From contig NZ_JAUSZA010000001.1 of the NCBI RefSeq assembly GCF_030817215.1, forward strand, positions 7,995,501 to 8,059,500: 64,000 bases of DNA, given 5' to 3'. The notes under the pieces were generated by a model. It searched no databases, was not told the DNA's origin, and saw only the letters and a list, made by a program, of their open reading frames with translations. Source of the stretch: Paenibacillus sp. V4I3. Lineage in GTDB: Bacteria > Bacillota > Bacilli > Paenibacillales > NBRC-103111. Of this stretch, positions 25,337 to 33,692 are shown piece after piece (the stretch's first letter is position 1; the number at the start of each line of letters is the position of its first letter). Position numbers and translations under genes: made by a program.

Positions 25337-25433
25337 AAACTATACCTTTAATTTTAATGGTTACTTCAGTAGAAAAAGGGATCACGGCTTCAGCGGTTGC
25401 CGTGATCCCTTTTTAAGTATAGTTATCCGTTAG
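25337..25433 (+). repeat. attC-like site 27 with strong hairpin
   Basis: Worn left half CTATACCTTTAATTTTAATG. Perfect 16-bp stem AAAAAGGGATCACGGC / GCCGTGATCCCTTTTT (25373-25414), able to act as a two-way terminator. Right half AGTATAGTTATCCGTTAG, core 25429-25433. Confidence 0.8.
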
Positions 25434-25434
25434 T

Positions 25435-26301
25435 TCAACGAACCGCACTTTTTATCGATCGTAATAAGTCATTTGATTTTATGGAGTAACCCCATCTCTT
25501 TTCTATTTGTTCAATTGCGACCTTTGTTCTCCATGACCCTTCAATTGTGTCAGCGGATTCATACGTAGTTGTACAATCACGGACGATATTTGTCATATAT
25601 CCAAAAGAGTGCATATTGTTTATTCCGTAATCGCTATGCATTACACACTCGTCTGTTTCAAATCCCATGTAAAAGAGGACTCGAATCCCACTATTACGAA
25701 GAATACGATGGAACTGTCCTTTTGAATAAATTAACATGTCTTGGCCTTGTGGCTCTACTTCTTTGGGAATTTTTATTTGTGAGTACGCTTCGCCCTGTTG
25801 GCTTGACCAGGGAAGGTTAAAGACATCATCCGAATGTCTTGCCATCCAACTTTTTCTCCATTCTAAATCGGGGAATGTACTACTTTCTCCAACCCTTACA
25901 TTTTCTCCTATAACTATTGGATCGATTGCATTCTTCCGTTCTTCCTCCGTTGTAGAACCAACCCATTGGGGATAATCCATTAAAAATGTAGCATGGTTAC
26001 AATGGAATATTTGAATACCTAATTGTCGCAATTCGTTTATGGTAGGGGCAATTTGCTTTATGATTATCTCTTTTTTCCTAAGAGCATGGGAAATTCCTCT
26101 TTCTGTACTTAATTCCCAATCTAAAGAGGCAACCACTGGACCATCTTTCCAGCCAAAATTCCACAAATCTACAAGTGCGATACCTATCTCATTTGATTGA
26201 AATGAATAGTTTGAAGTCGATCTTACAAAGCTTGATTCGGTAAATGGAAATCCATTACGTGGTGACCTGGGGGTATACTCTAAATCAATTGTAAATTTCA
26301 A
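25435..26301 (-). CDS. Isochorismatase-like cysteine hydrolase
   Basis: TTG at 26301 is preferred (GGGAGGTG nine bases upstream), giving MKFTIDLEYTPRSP. 288 residues. EIGIALVDLWNFGW (Asp at the strand end), LRQLGIQIFHCNH, and IRVLFYMGFETDECVMHSDYG with Cys in DECVM, followed by MTNIVRDCTTTYES, fit the isochorismatase-like fold (Asp, Lys, Cys). The middle (about 110-190) is longer than in simple members. Small-amide hydrolase activity is likely but the substrate is unknown. The stop codon TGA overlaps the bases after the core of site 27. Confidence 0.65.
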   Translation of the reverse strand: MKFTIDLEYTPRSPRNGFPFTESSFVRSTSNYSFQSNEIGIALVDLWNFGWKDGPVVASLDWELSTERGISHALRKKEIIIKQIAPTINELRQLGIQIFHCNHATFLMDYPQWVGSTTEEERKNAIDPIVIGENVRVGESSTFPDLEWRKSWMARHSDDVFNLPWSSQQGEAYSQIKIPKEVEPQGQDMLIYSKGQFHRILRNSGIRVLFYMGFETDECVMHSDYGINNMHSFGYMTNIVRDCTTTYESADTIEGSWRTKVAIEQIEKRWGYSIKSNDLLRSIKSAVR

Positions 26302-26359
26302 CCAAAACACCTCCCACATGAGGTTTCGCCATTTGGAGGTTGAATCCTTCTTTTTGACC

Positions 26360-26436
26360 ACGCAAACCTGCCCTTTAGCTTAATGAATTAAGGAGCAGGT
26401 GCCGTGTAAACTGCTCCCTATTACTTTGAACTAAAA
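26360..26436 (+). repeat. attC-like site 28, right end cut
   Basis: CGCAAACCTGCCCTTTAGC, TTAATG, stem GGAGCAGGTGCC / ACTGCTCC, then TTTGAACTAAAA; the core is replaced by the hairpin that follows. Confidence 0.75.
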
Positions 26437-26472
26437 CAGAAACCTTCGCCACATACCAAGCGAAGGTTTCTG
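26437..26472 (-). terminator. Hairpin after GNAT fragment
   Basis: 13-bp stem CAGAAACCTTCGC / GCGAAGGTTTCTG just past the stop of the minus-strand GNAT fragment. Confidence 0.6.
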
Positions 26473-26479
26473 TATTAAG

Positions 26480-26694
26480 CTATTTATCCAGGACAGTAAA
26501 CATGCCTGTCATTTCTGGTGAGTAATCTTTAAATCCGAATTTATCATAAAATTTATCATTTCCATGTGAGGCGAATAGTCCCACAAAAGCAATACCATTC
26601 TTGTACTTACACTTCTTTATATACGCAAGTAAATGGTCTATAATCAATTTACCTAATCCATTTTTCTGAGGGGAAATATGGTATGGTGATGATG
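26480..26694 (-). pseudogene. GNAT acetyltransferase, C-terminal fragment
   Basis: ISPQKNGLGKLIIDHLLAYIKKCKYKNGIAFVGLFA carries the acetyl-CoA loop (Q..GLG) and SHGNDKFYDKFGFKDYSPEMTGMFTVL the C-terminal half of a GNAT enzyme. The N-terminal half is missing; the frame runs into the promoter region of the divergent gene at 26721. Broken at a cassette junction that no longer shows a site. Confidence 0.7.
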
Positions 26695-26720
26695 AGATAA
26701 CTTTGGCTGGAGGGTTGCCA

Positions 26721-27263
26721 TTGAAACGACTTAAGGGTATTTCACGGCTTGTAGCTATGATTGGCGCTTTGGCTGTCATGGTTGTGATTGCAGCTATCAT
26801 TTGGTATCATCGTGCCGACCCGTTGATTGATAACGGTTTGACCGTATATACGGACCCGGTCGGCAATTATAAGGTTTATACCATTGAGGTTGTCAATAGG
26901 AGCGAATCGGATATCGACATTCAAAGCGTGACTGTCAATAGCGAGAAGATGCCGAATCGCGTTCAACTTGGCATTACCTATGATTCCGGCCGCCTTGTGC
27001 AATTTTTGGGGGATCAGACAGACCCTGCGACTAAACTTATGGATTTGCATGACGCATCTATCCGATCGCAATTATCCGATCAAGAGATTCGAACCATTCT
27101 TGCAAGTAAAGTGAACTCGAATAAGCAAACACCCATCCATTACGGAGTCGTCGTTCGGTACGACGAAGAGCCCCTTCAAGAAGTCACGATTCGGTATACC
27201 TACCTAGGTTTTACCAAAGTAAAACGCGTTACCAAATGGTTCGACTTTGGTGAAACTCCATAA
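26721..27263 (+). CDS. Membrane-anchored protein, unknown family
   Basis: TTG at 26721 with GGAGGG six bases upstream. 180 residues: basic start (MKRLKGISR), one membrane segment (LVAMIGALAVMVVIAAIIWY), then an outside beta domain (GNYKVYTIEVVNRSESDIDIQSVTVNSE...YGVVVRYDEEPLQEVTIRYTY) like an Ig-type fold. Higher GC than neighbours. No site separates it from the GNAT fragment. Confidence 0.75.
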   Translation: MKRLKGISRLVAMIGALAVMVVIAAIIWYHRADPLIDNGLTVYTDPVGNYKVYTIEVVNRSESDIDIQSVTVNSEKMPNRVQLGITYDSGRLVQFLGDQTDPATKLMDLHDASIRSQLSDQEIRTILASKVNSNKQTPIHYGVVVRYDEEPLQEVTIRYTYLGFTKVKRVTKWFDFGETP

Positions 27264-27345
27264 TGCCACAAAGTAATGAAACGTTACGGTCTGATGTTCA
27301 TTGAAAATTAAGTATTAGACTGGATGGCCATTTAACAAGACATAA

Positions 27346-27410
27346 TTTGAACTATCCTGCCCGATAGCTTAATGGAGCTACCTGTATCGTTACGATGAAG
27401 CTCAACGTTT
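27346..27410 (+). repeat. attC-like site 29, right half lost
   Basis: TTGAACTATCCTGCCCGATAG-type left half, CTTAAT, stem GGAGCT/AGCTC, then CAACGTTTT without a core. AATTAAGTATTAGACTGG lies 30 bases upstream. Confidence 0.7.
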
Positions 27411-27549
27411 TTATATGGTTACTAGTTCGATTAGCTCGGGATACTTCTAATTTATTATCACCTAACTGCTCCTTATTCCAATTGAAATAGTAAACAAACC
27501 GAGCCAAAAATCCATTCTCACGAGGAGCCAATCAAGGTTCAAATATATT
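27411..27549. other. Intergenic, no gene
   Basis: No reading frame, stem or site half is convincing here. Confidence 0.3.
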
Positions 27550-27870
27550 TTAACTTAAATCGTATGTAAACCAACCTGCAGAAATTATATCACTTTTGAG
27601 TTGTTTAAATGCCTCTTCTTCATCGAACTCAAACCTTGTAAAAGGTCTAGTGAAGAACTCTATAAAGTAAGGCCGCGCGCAAATATCTCTTTGTCCTATA
27701 CATCTATCATTTAATCTAATACTTTCTAACTTTTCGTCATCCAAGCTTTCACTTCTTTTTCTGTAACGAATCCAGTTCTCATTGCATTCCTTAAAGTTAA
27801 CAAATTTATCAATTCCAGATTCATCAATGTAATTAAGACCATTAGACGTAATACCTTTAATAACCTTCAT
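27550..27870 (-). CDS. Hypothetical protein
   Basis: The start follows AAAGGAGGACTT. 106 residues, charged, no membrane segment; ESGIDKFVNFKECNENWIRYRKR and PYFIEFFTRPFTRFEFDEEEAFKQLKSDI. The RPYFIEFFT..R..F segment resembles small Bacillus proteins of unknown role. Cytosolic. Confidence 0.75.
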   Translation of the reverse strand: MKVIKGITSNGLNYIDESGIDKFVNFKECNENWIRYRKRSESLDDEKLESIRLNDRCIGQRDICARPYFIEFFTRPFTRFEFDEEEAFKQLKSDIISAGWFTYDLS

Positions 27871-27919
27871 AAGTCCTCCTTTACGTCTAGTCTCCCAGAA
27901 TTGTTTTTCATTTTCATAA

Positions 27920-27965
27920 AACGGCTGGCGTTCATTGGTATTGTATTACTCTCGTTCCTCGTTAG
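27920..27965 (+). repeat. attC-like right half-site 30
   Basis: ACGGCTGGCGTTC, then ATTACTCTCGTTCCTCGTTAG-type right half, core 27961-27965. The left half is not visible. Confidence 0.6.
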
Positions 27966-27992
27966 TTAAGTAAAAGCTACTTCGTTAGCCAA

Positions 27993-28325
27993 TCAAATCA
28001 TTTCATAAGTGAGAACATTTTTAAGGTATAAAACATTACCTATTGAATTTAATAACAACAACACAACTACTACCCAGAAAAAAATAGCAAATTTTCGATT
28101 TCTTTTTAGTAATGGATAACCAATAAACACCCCTGCAACCAACAAAAACATGGCAAAAGATTGTGCCATCCATAGTTTATTTTTCGTTTCATAATACATA
28201 GTTTGGTCATTGTTTCCAAAAAAACTAAGTTGATAACCGATAAGTTCTCGACTTATGTATACGAAATTAACGATAAATGATGAGATTATACAAGTGTGAA
28301 AAACGAATACTTTAATCTTGTTCAC
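27993..28325 (-). CDS. Small membrane protein, three segments
   Basis: GTG at 28325 with GGAGGGG ten bases upstream. 110 residues with membrane segments near 5-25, 56-75 and 79-98 and a short basic KRNRK loop. No family recognised. Confidence 0.65.
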   Translation of the reverse strand: MNKIKVFVFHTCIISSFIVNFVYISRELIGYQLSFFGNNDQTMYYETKNKLWMAQSFAMFLLVAGVFIGYPLLKRNRKFAIFFWVVVVLLLLNSIGNVLYLKNVLTYEMI

Positions 28326-28399
28326 CCAAAATCCCCTCCGTATGTTATACATCAAAAGTAATTATATACTCTGTATTAAGACTATGGTGACAAATTTTG

Positions 28400-28425
28400 A
28401 TGCGTTATCCTGCCCGTTAATTAAG
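28400..28425 (+). repeat. attC-like left half-site 31
   Basis: TGCGTTATCCTGCCCGTTAA, then TTAAGC; no stem and no right half before the next gene. Confidence 0.65.
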
Positions 28426-28580
28426 CAAGTCAATCTAAAACTTTATTTTCTGAGAGCCATATTACCCTTATTGATTCAAAATATTAGGAAAAGGGTAAAC
28501 ATACGATAAGTGGGAAGTGGTATTAAAAAACAGCGAAAAACGGAATTCAATTTTAGTTTTCGAAAGGTTGTTGATTCACC

Positions 28581-28646
28581 ATGAAAACACGAAGAAGGAT
28601 AAAAAGATCGAGATTTCTGCTTCGATACTTTTTGAGTAAGACTTAG
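28581..28646 (+). CDS. Possible 21-residue arginine-rich peptide
   Basis: ATG, then KTRRRIKRSRFLLRYFLSKT and stop: a basic, partly hydrophobic peptide. GAAAGG lies 13 bases upstream (weak). A hairpin with a T-rich tail lies 43 bases after the stop and no other gene occupies this 480-bp cassette, which is the main support. Could equally be a noncoding RNA gene. Confidence 0.35.
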   Translation: MKTRRRIKRSRFLLRYFLSKT

Positions 28647-28688
28647 CATTAGTAGTGTATTTTTGAAATAAACCGCTTCCCACTATAA

Positions 28689-28726
28689 GAGGACTCTGCG
28701 ATATAATTCGCGGGGTCCTCGCTTTT
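28689..28726 (+). terminator. Terminator of the 28.5-kb small transcript
   Basis: GAGGAC...GTCCTC stem with an inner TGCG/CGCG pairing, followed by GCTTTTA. Confidence 0.55.
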
Positions 28727-28758
28727 ATGATGTTATCAATCAATTTCTCCTTTGTAAT

Positions 28759-28849
28759 TACGCTACCCTGCCAGCTAGCTTAATAAAATGAGCAGGCCAC
28801 CGCAGTGCCTGCTCATCTAATGTGTGTTATTCAACTAACGTTTCCGTTA
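28759..28849 (+). repeat. attC-like site 32
   Basis: CGCTACCCTGCCAGCTAGC, TTAAT, stem GAGCAGGC/GCCTGCTC, then TTCAACTAACGTTTCCGTTA; the IS110-type end follows directly after GTTA. Confidence 0.85.
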
Positions 28850-28880
28850 ACATTCCTGTAGGTATTAGTAGATTGAACTT
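28850..28880 (+). mobile_element. Solo IS110-B-type left end
   Basis: ACATTCCTGTAGGTATTAGT, then AGATTGAACTT: same as the IS110-B left end (21964) with two differences, no transposase after it. Remnant of a deleted copy, inserted after GTTA of a right half. Confidence 0.75.
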
Positions 28881-28907
28881 TCTCTTTATTGAGCTCGTTC
28901 CGTTTCG

Positions 28908-29630
28908 TTAAAAAGACCACTCCACATTCCCATATTCAACTTTCTTTGCTTGATACATTTTATCTTTATATTCATAAGTAATCACAATCGCGCCTATGAA
29001 GCTTCCTGGTGATATTTGTCCAGGAATAGAAACCATTAATTGATTGTCTATAACACTAAATTTAACAATGTTACCAAAAGCAACATCAAGAAATAGGTTC
29101 TCAGGGCTTATTTTAAATTTTTCAATATGTTCTAACGTTTTCTTATCTCCGATGATTATTTCTGCTTCACGCGCTGTCAATCTTGTTTTGACGTTCTTTA
29201 ATAATATTGAAATTGGGTTGTCCACCAGCACTTCTTCGTAAACTTCATCTGTGTTAGTCAGAGTGGATTGAAATACATGAACCTCTGTATCCAAAACTCC
29301 TGTGCCATAGTCCTTTGTTAATACGATAACGAGTTCTTTTTTACCATCATGATTTATGTCGTTGAAAAATAGCCGTGGGGCATATGTAGGGTTATCTACG
29401 TTTTTCCAGTCAGGAAAAGAACGGTTAGTTCCATTTATTTGTAATATAAATTTCTCATAATAACCTTCTCTTTCAGTTGCATAAAGAGTGGCTTTTGCTT
29501 CTGGCAAAGTGGCAACAGCATGTTGTTTCGACTCAGCTTTATTCGAAATAGGAGTTATGGCAAAAGCAACAGAAACAACTGAAATTAGCATTACAAATGT
29601 ACCAGTGAGTACCAACAACCATTTTTTCAT
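28908..29630 (-). CDS. Exported protein, unknown family
   Basis: ATG at 29630. Signal peptide MKKWLLVLTGTFVMLISVVS ending near AFA-IT. Contains NDINHDGKKELVIVLTKDYGTGVLDTEVHVF, a calcium-binding-like FG-GAP/D.N.DG..EL segment common in exported Paenibacillus proteins, then a two-domain C-terminal part ending SPGSFIGAIVITYEYKDKMYQAKK. Function unknown. Confidence 0.75.
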   Translation of the reverse strand: MKKWLLVLTGTFVMLISVVSVAFAITPISNKAESKQHAVATLPEAKATLYATEREGYYEKFILQINGTNRSFPDWKNVDNPTYAPRLFFNDINHDGKKELVIVLTKDYGTGVLDTEVHVFQSTLTNTDEVYEEVLVDNPISILLKNVKTRLTAREAEIIIGDKKTLEHIEKFKISPENLFLDVAFGNIVKFSVIDNQLMVSIPGQISPGSFIGAIVITYEYKDKMYQAKKVEYGNVEWSF

Positions 29631-29696
29631 CGAAACAATCAACCCTTCTTTCAGAGTTCCCCTCTATTTTCCTTACATAGTGTGTCATTGGTGTTG

Positions 29697-29773
29697 TTCC
29701 GCTATTCTACCCGTTCGCATGACGGCTGCCCCGCGGCAGCCGTTTTGGTGTTGAACTATCGTTCTTACGTTAG
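29697..29773 (+). repeat. attC-like site 33
   Basis: CGCTATTCTACCCGTTCGC, stem ACGGCTGCC/GGCAGCCGT as in site 19, TTGAACTATCGTTCTTACGTTAG-type right half, core 29769-29773. Confidence 0.88.
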
Positions 29774-29797
29774 CTCAATAAACGGTAGCCATTGTAG

Positions 29798-30349
29798 TTA
29801 ATTATCACTTAGAAGATTACCGTTCCTATCATAATATTTATATTTAAATTCAAGGGTATCATCTTTAGGCAAATCAATCCAAGTAACAGACTTTTGATTT
29901 ACACTAAACTCTTGTTCAATAACTTGTTTATTTACCTCTAATTCCATTTTTGCAATATTATTTTCTTGATTTGTAACAATCACAAATTTTGAATTGCTGG
30001 ATTCATCATCCGATATGTGAAAGTGAATTAAGAATGTAGAAAATGACTGACCTGCATGTTTTTCAATATTTCTCCATTCATAATTGCCTTTTGGGTTTTT
30101 AGAAAAATGAATATATGCTGGATTATTATTTGATAAGAAGACAACTACCCTTGCATCATTAAAATCTTTAATCTCCAAAATCTCAACTGATTCATTTTCA
30201 TAACCCTCAATAGACTTAATCACTTTTAGTATGGATTCTTTATCATTTCCATAAAGTTTATTTGTACTATTTGAAAAATAAATAACAATCACTGCAATTA
30301 TAATGCTTGCGATTAAAACATATACTATTTTTTTCTTTGATATCTCCAT
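29798..30349 (-). CDS. Membrane-anchored protein, unknown family
   Basis: The start follows GAAGGAGGGAGAAACGGCAT. One N-terminal membrane segment (KIVYVLIASIIIAVIVIYF), then about 155 outside residues with KESILKVIKSIEGYENESVEILEIKDFNDARVVVFLSNN and a beta-rich C-terminus (TLEFKYKYYDRNGN). No family recognised. Confidence 0.75.
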   Translation of the reverse strand: MEISKKKIVYVLIASIIIAVIVIYFSNSTNKLYGNDKESILKVIKSIEGYENESVEILEIKDFNDARVVVFLSNNNPAYIHFSKNPKGNYEWRNIEKHAGQSFSTFLIHFHISDDESSNSKFVIVTNQENNIAKMELEVNKQVIEQEFSVNQKSVTWIDLPKDDTLEFKYKYYDRNGNLLSDN

Positions 30350-30397
30350 ATGCCGTTTCTCCCTCCTTCTAAGGTAACATTAAAACACTATTATTCC

Positions 30398-30483
30398 GCA
30401 TAACTGCTTGTTAGCACAACAGGCCGCCGAGTTTATCACCGGCAGCCTGCTAGATCTTGTTATGAAGCTATCGTTTCCGTTAG
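30398..30483 (+). repeat. attC-like site 34
   Basis: GCATAACTGCTTGTTAGC, stem AGGCCGCCG / CCGGCAGCCT, GAAGCTATCGTTTCCGTTAG, core 30479-30483. Right arm and right half nearly the same as site 21. Confidence 0.88.
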
Positions 30484-30497
30484 TTCAATGAACCCAG

Positions 30498-30944
30498 TTA
30501 TTTTTTATCTTTTATTCTACTACATTCAGTGACGACAAACCCCAAGTTATAATTATGTTTGAATGTGATTTGATACGCTTCAGCTTTCATTTTTTCATTG
30601 TTAATGACTTCGTGAACCGTTGCGAAAACTATTAACTCAAAAAAACCGTCATCACCCTTCTTCATATTTGTTATCTCAAAGGGCTCGAAACTATATAAGA
30701 ATTCTTTTCCTGGTTTTAAGTATTTTTTCTCTTGGAGAGCAAATAGCGTACGTCTTTGCAGCTCTGTTGTCAACATACGCTCTAGTTGCCCTTCTCGCGA
30801 ATGCGGAAAGTCCCAAAAAGCAATCCATTCAATCGAATCCTGCTTATTAGTATTTTCATCAAATGGATGGGCTATGGCAGACTGTTTTGTTGTCAATAAA
30901 ATCCCAATGATTACGCATAGTGTCAATATAAATCTTGTTCGCAC
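30498..30944 (-). CDS. Exported protein of unknown family, paralog of 169-624
   Basis: GTG start after AAAAGGAGGTGATTTT. Signal peptide MRTRFILTLCVIIGILLTTK ending near AIA-HPFD. Shares DSIEWIAFWDFPHSREGQ, TTELQRRTLFALQEKKYLKP and NLGFVVTEC with the first cassette. 148 residues. Function unknown; two diverged copies in one array. Confidence 0.82.
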   Translation of the reverse strand: MRTRFILTLCVIIGILLTTKQSAIAHPFDENTNKQDSIEWIAFWDFPHSREGQLERMLTTELQRRTLFALQEKKYLKPGKEFLYSFEPFEITNMKKGDDGFFELIVFATVHEVINNEKMKAEAYQITFKHNYNLGFVVTECSRIKDKK

Positions 30945-30987
30945 AAAATCACCTCCTTTTAGGTTTACCTGTTTTTGGAGAAATTAT

Positions 30988-31073
30988 TTATTCTAAAAGA
31001 TCAAAAAAGCAGCCCCTTCAATGCTGGGAGGCTACTTTTTTGCTATTGTTTATTGAGCTAAAGTATCCGTTAG
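30988..31073 (+). repeat. attC-like site 35
   Basis: Left half worn; stem AAAAAAGCAGCC / GGCTACTTTTTT; right half TTGAGCTAAAGTATCCGTTAG-type, core 31069-31073. Confidence 0.7.
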
Positions 31074-31105
31074 CGTAACGAATCATTGAGTCATTCTTCG
31101 GAAGC

Positions 31106-31357
31106 CTACAGGTTCTTTCGCTTAACGTATCGAACGACCCAGATAATTGCTGCATAAACCGTGAAAGTAATCACTGCCAATACGGGATACACGTATGGAT
31201 CAATATGTATCACGACGAAGTAAGAATCGTGATATTGAAAATCTTCTGAAGGCTCCTGCACGATACCGAGATTAAAAATAGCTACAATTGCGAAATACAC
31301 GATCATCGGTACAGACAAGGATAAAAGAATCCCTGCAATCACGACTTTCCTACTCAT
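31106..31357 (-). CDS. Small membrane protein, two segments
   Basis: The start follows GAAAGGAAAAG. 83 residues with membrane segments at about 8-30 and 55-75. YHDSYFVVIHIDPYV recalls the HDTYFVVAHFHY of cytochrome oxidase subunit I, but length and context do not support that; small Bacillales membrane proteins with HD(S/T)YFVV exist. Function unknown. Confidence 0.65.
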   Translation of the reverse strand: MSRKVVIAGILLSLSVPMIVYFAIVAIFNLGIVQEPSEDFQYHDSYFVVIHIDPYVYPVLAVITFTVYAAIIWVVRYVKRKNL

Positions 31358-31385
31358 TCAAATCTTTTCCTTTCCTCTAAATACC

Positions 31386-31428
31386 TTCAGGCTCTCATTT
31401 TGTGGATTGAGCTATCGTTCTTCGTTAG
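31386..31428 (+). repeat. attC-like right half-site 36
   Basis: GGATTGAGCTATCGTTCTTC, GTTAG at 31424-31428; the left side (TTCAGGCTC) is worn. Confidence 0.7.
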
Positions 31429-32011
31429 CTCAACGATACTCCTCTTTTAACTTGTAACCAATTCTTAAAGTTTTCTTCGGAATTTATGTTATCTTCAATA
31501 ACTGCATTATAAATGTCTACACTAAAGAATTTTTTGCGGTATAAGGGATGATTATATACACTGTTCTTCAACTTCAAAATAGCCATTCGTTGCACCAGAT
31601 TAATTTGGGATTTCAATTCCTCTATTTCTTGCTGTTTTTGTTCGAATTCCTCGGAAGAAATCGCCCAGACATCTACCTTCCAAGCATTTGAATTAATAGC
31701 TGCATAACACCCCCAATAATATCCCTGCGGTAAGTGTTCTGTCTGCCCAATAAACTCATTACGATAATTCATTTTTGAGGGTTTAATACATAAAGAAATT
31801 TCCTTACCCATTTCAAAAAAAGTTTCTTCATTCATTTTATCGTTGGCTAAATAAATATCCAAATCTCTCCAAGTCATTAAGTCCAGGAAGTAGCTTCCAC
31901 TAATAAATACTTTTCCGTATCCTTCCATACCCGAATTAAACCTTTTTCATGTAGAAGTCCATCTGCTTCTGTTTTAATTAAGGAATTGAGTGCTTCCAGC
32001 CCAGAATTCAT
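31425..32011 (-). pseudogene. Nucleotidyltransferase-like protein, frameshifted
   Basis: The likely start is ATG at 32011 after GGAGGTAAAGG (MNSGLEALNSLIKTEADGLL, HEKGLI). The frame shifts near 31935 into YGKVFISGSYFLDLMTWRDLDIYLA, the GS...D.D signature of the nucleotidyltransferase fold (two metal-binding Asp), and runs to 31425 (167 residues from an internal ATG). One base change or read error would restore a protein of about 195 residues. The stop codon lies in the core of site 36. Confidence 0.7.
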
Positions 32012-32080
32012 CCTTTACCTCCAGCAGGCTTAATTAATTGCTTCCGCATCCTACATACATAAGCATATTACCATATATTA

Positions 32081-32123
32081 TAACTATCCTGCACGTTAGC
32101 TGAGAAGGCTGCCGTTCTATGCT
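32081..32123 (+). repeat. attC-like site 37, left part (split by IS1182-like element)
   Basis: TAACTATCCTGCACGTTAGC, GAAGGCTGCCG, then loop bases TTCTATGCT, where the IS begins. Confidence 0.88.
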
Positions 32124-33685
32124 GGGCCTGTTGACAAATTAGTACTGTAAGCAAGATATCGAAGAATCATGTAGAAATATTCTATATGGTTCTTTTTGTT
32201 GAGGGGGTAAAAAATAATGATGGGTATAAATGTTGCGACGCAATACCGATTTGTCTATGTCAATTTGGATGACTTTGTTCCACAAGATCATCAGTTACGT
32301 CAAATTAACCAAATAGTGGACTTTTCGTTTATTTATAATAAGGTCGTACATTTGTACTCACCCTTTGGCCGGAGATCTATCGATCCTGTCCTTCTCATTA
32401 AAATGTTGCTAATTGGTTATTTGTATGGCATCGATTCAGAACGTAAGCTTGAAGAAGAAGTGCGTTTAAATATAGCCTATCGTTGGTTTCTGGGCCTGGA
32501 CTTAGAATCCGCTATACCGGATCATTCTACATTCAGCCAGAACCGAAGGAGAAGATTTAAGGATACTACGACATTTCAAGAAATCTTTGACCATGTTGTT
32601 CGTTTATGCATCGAGAACGGCATTGTTACGGGAAAAGTTATTGTGACCGACTCCACTCACATAAAAGCGAGCGCATCTTCCAACAATTACTCCATGGTAC
32701 AGATCGACAAAGAGCCTGCTGAATATCTCAGAGATCTGGAAGAAGAAGCAAAGAAGTTGGAAATGAAAATGAATGAACGTCGCGAACAAAGCGGTCAAAA
32801 GAAACCTGGGAAAGAACGTCAGCAACTACAAGGTGAAAATAAAGAGGTTAAGCGCAGTTGCACGGATCCAGACGCAGGTTTCATGAATCGCCCCGGAAAG
32901 CCTGCGGGATTTCATTATTTGGCTCATACTAGCGTTGATCCTACGTATGGCATCATAACTGACATTTTCGCAACAGCAGGAAACCTTAAAGATGATGCTC
33001 CTTTCGTCTCACGTATTGCTCGCCAAAAACACGATTTAATGCTACCGATAGAGAAAGTCGGAGCAGACAGAGGTTATGATTACACGCATGTTCATTATGG
33101 ACTTCATCAGTTAGATGTCAAAGGATATATAGCACCTTCGGCTAGTAGAAGCTCATCTGAACATGGATTGGCCTTCGAATATGATAAGAATTCGGATGCA
33201 TACACATGCCCCCAAGGACATACACTCTCATTTACGCATCTCACCTGGGAAACAAAAAAGAAGACGTACTATAAGTCTTATACCGCGAAAACAAAACATT
33301 GCAATGAGTGTTCCCTCAGATCTACATGTTTTTCGAGTAAGACGAATCGACGAAAAATTAATAAACCAATCGCACATGAATTGGGAATTGAGAACGAGGA
33401 ACGCTCACGCACAAAGGAGTACAAAAAGATCCAGAAACAACGAAAAGTTTGGTGTGAAGGAACGTTTGGTTGGCTTAAAGAGAAACATAACTTAAGAAAA
33501 ACATATAAACGAGGCATTGTAAAAATTCAAGAACAGTGTCTCTTTTCGGCATTGGCCATTAACCTAAAACGAATGGTGAAAGCACTAAAATAGCAAAGGA
33601 ATAAGGACAAAACCTTCTCAATTACGTACAAAAAAAGTAAGAAAAAGGGGAGGAATCGCTCCCTCCCCCTTTTGTCAACAGGCCC
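32124..33685 (+). mobile_element. IS1182-like insertion sequence
   Basis: 1562 bp. Terminal inverted repeats GGGCCTGTTGACAAA / TTTGTCAACAGGCCC. Target duplication CTATGCT at 32117-32123 and 33686-33692. Removing the element and one repeat restores GGCTGCCG-loop-CGGCAGCC, so it entered the loop of a site stem. One intact gene. Confidence 0.93.
32217..33593 (+). CDS. IS1182-family transposase, intact
   Basis: The start follows GAGGGGGTAAAAAATA. 458 residues. N-terminal helical domain with DHQLRQINQIVDFSFI and SPFGRRSIDPVLLIKMLLIGYLYGI (DUF772-type), then a DDE domain: VIVTDSTHIKASAS (first Asp), EKVGADRGYDYTHVH (second Asp), and VWCEGTFGWLKEKHNLRKTYKRG with the Glu of the third motif. The Cys cluster HCNECSLRSTC between them is usual for the family. 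Complete and probably active. Confidence 0.93.
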   Translation: MMGINVATQYRFVYVNLDDFVPQDHQLRQINQIVDFSFIYNKVVHLYSPFGRRSIDPVLLIKMLLIGYLYGIDSERKLEEEVRLNIAYRWFLGLDLESAIPDHSTFSQNRRRRFKDTTTFQEIFDHVVRLCIENGIVTGKVIVTDSTHIKASASSNNYSMVQIDKEPAEYLRDLEEEAKKLEMKMNERREQSGQKKPGKERQQLQGENKEVKRSCTDPDAGFMNRPGKPAGFHYLAHTSVDPTYGIITDIFATAGNLKDDAPFVSRIARQKHDLMLPIEKVGADRGYDYTHVHYGLHQLDVKGYIAPSASRSSSEHGLAFEYDKNSDAYTCPQGHTLSFTHLTWETKKKTYYKSYTAKTKHCNECSLRSTCFSSKTNRRKINKPIAHELGIENEERSRTKEYKKIQKQRKVWCEGTFGWLKEKHNLRKTYKRGIVKIQEQCLFSALAINLKRMVKALK

Positions 33686-33692
33686 CTATGCT

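Noticed and set aside
31106..31357. Cytochrome oxidase subunit I fragment
   Set aside because: HDSYFVV resembles a COX1 segment, but the 83-residue protein has its own start, stop and site and no other COX1 motif.
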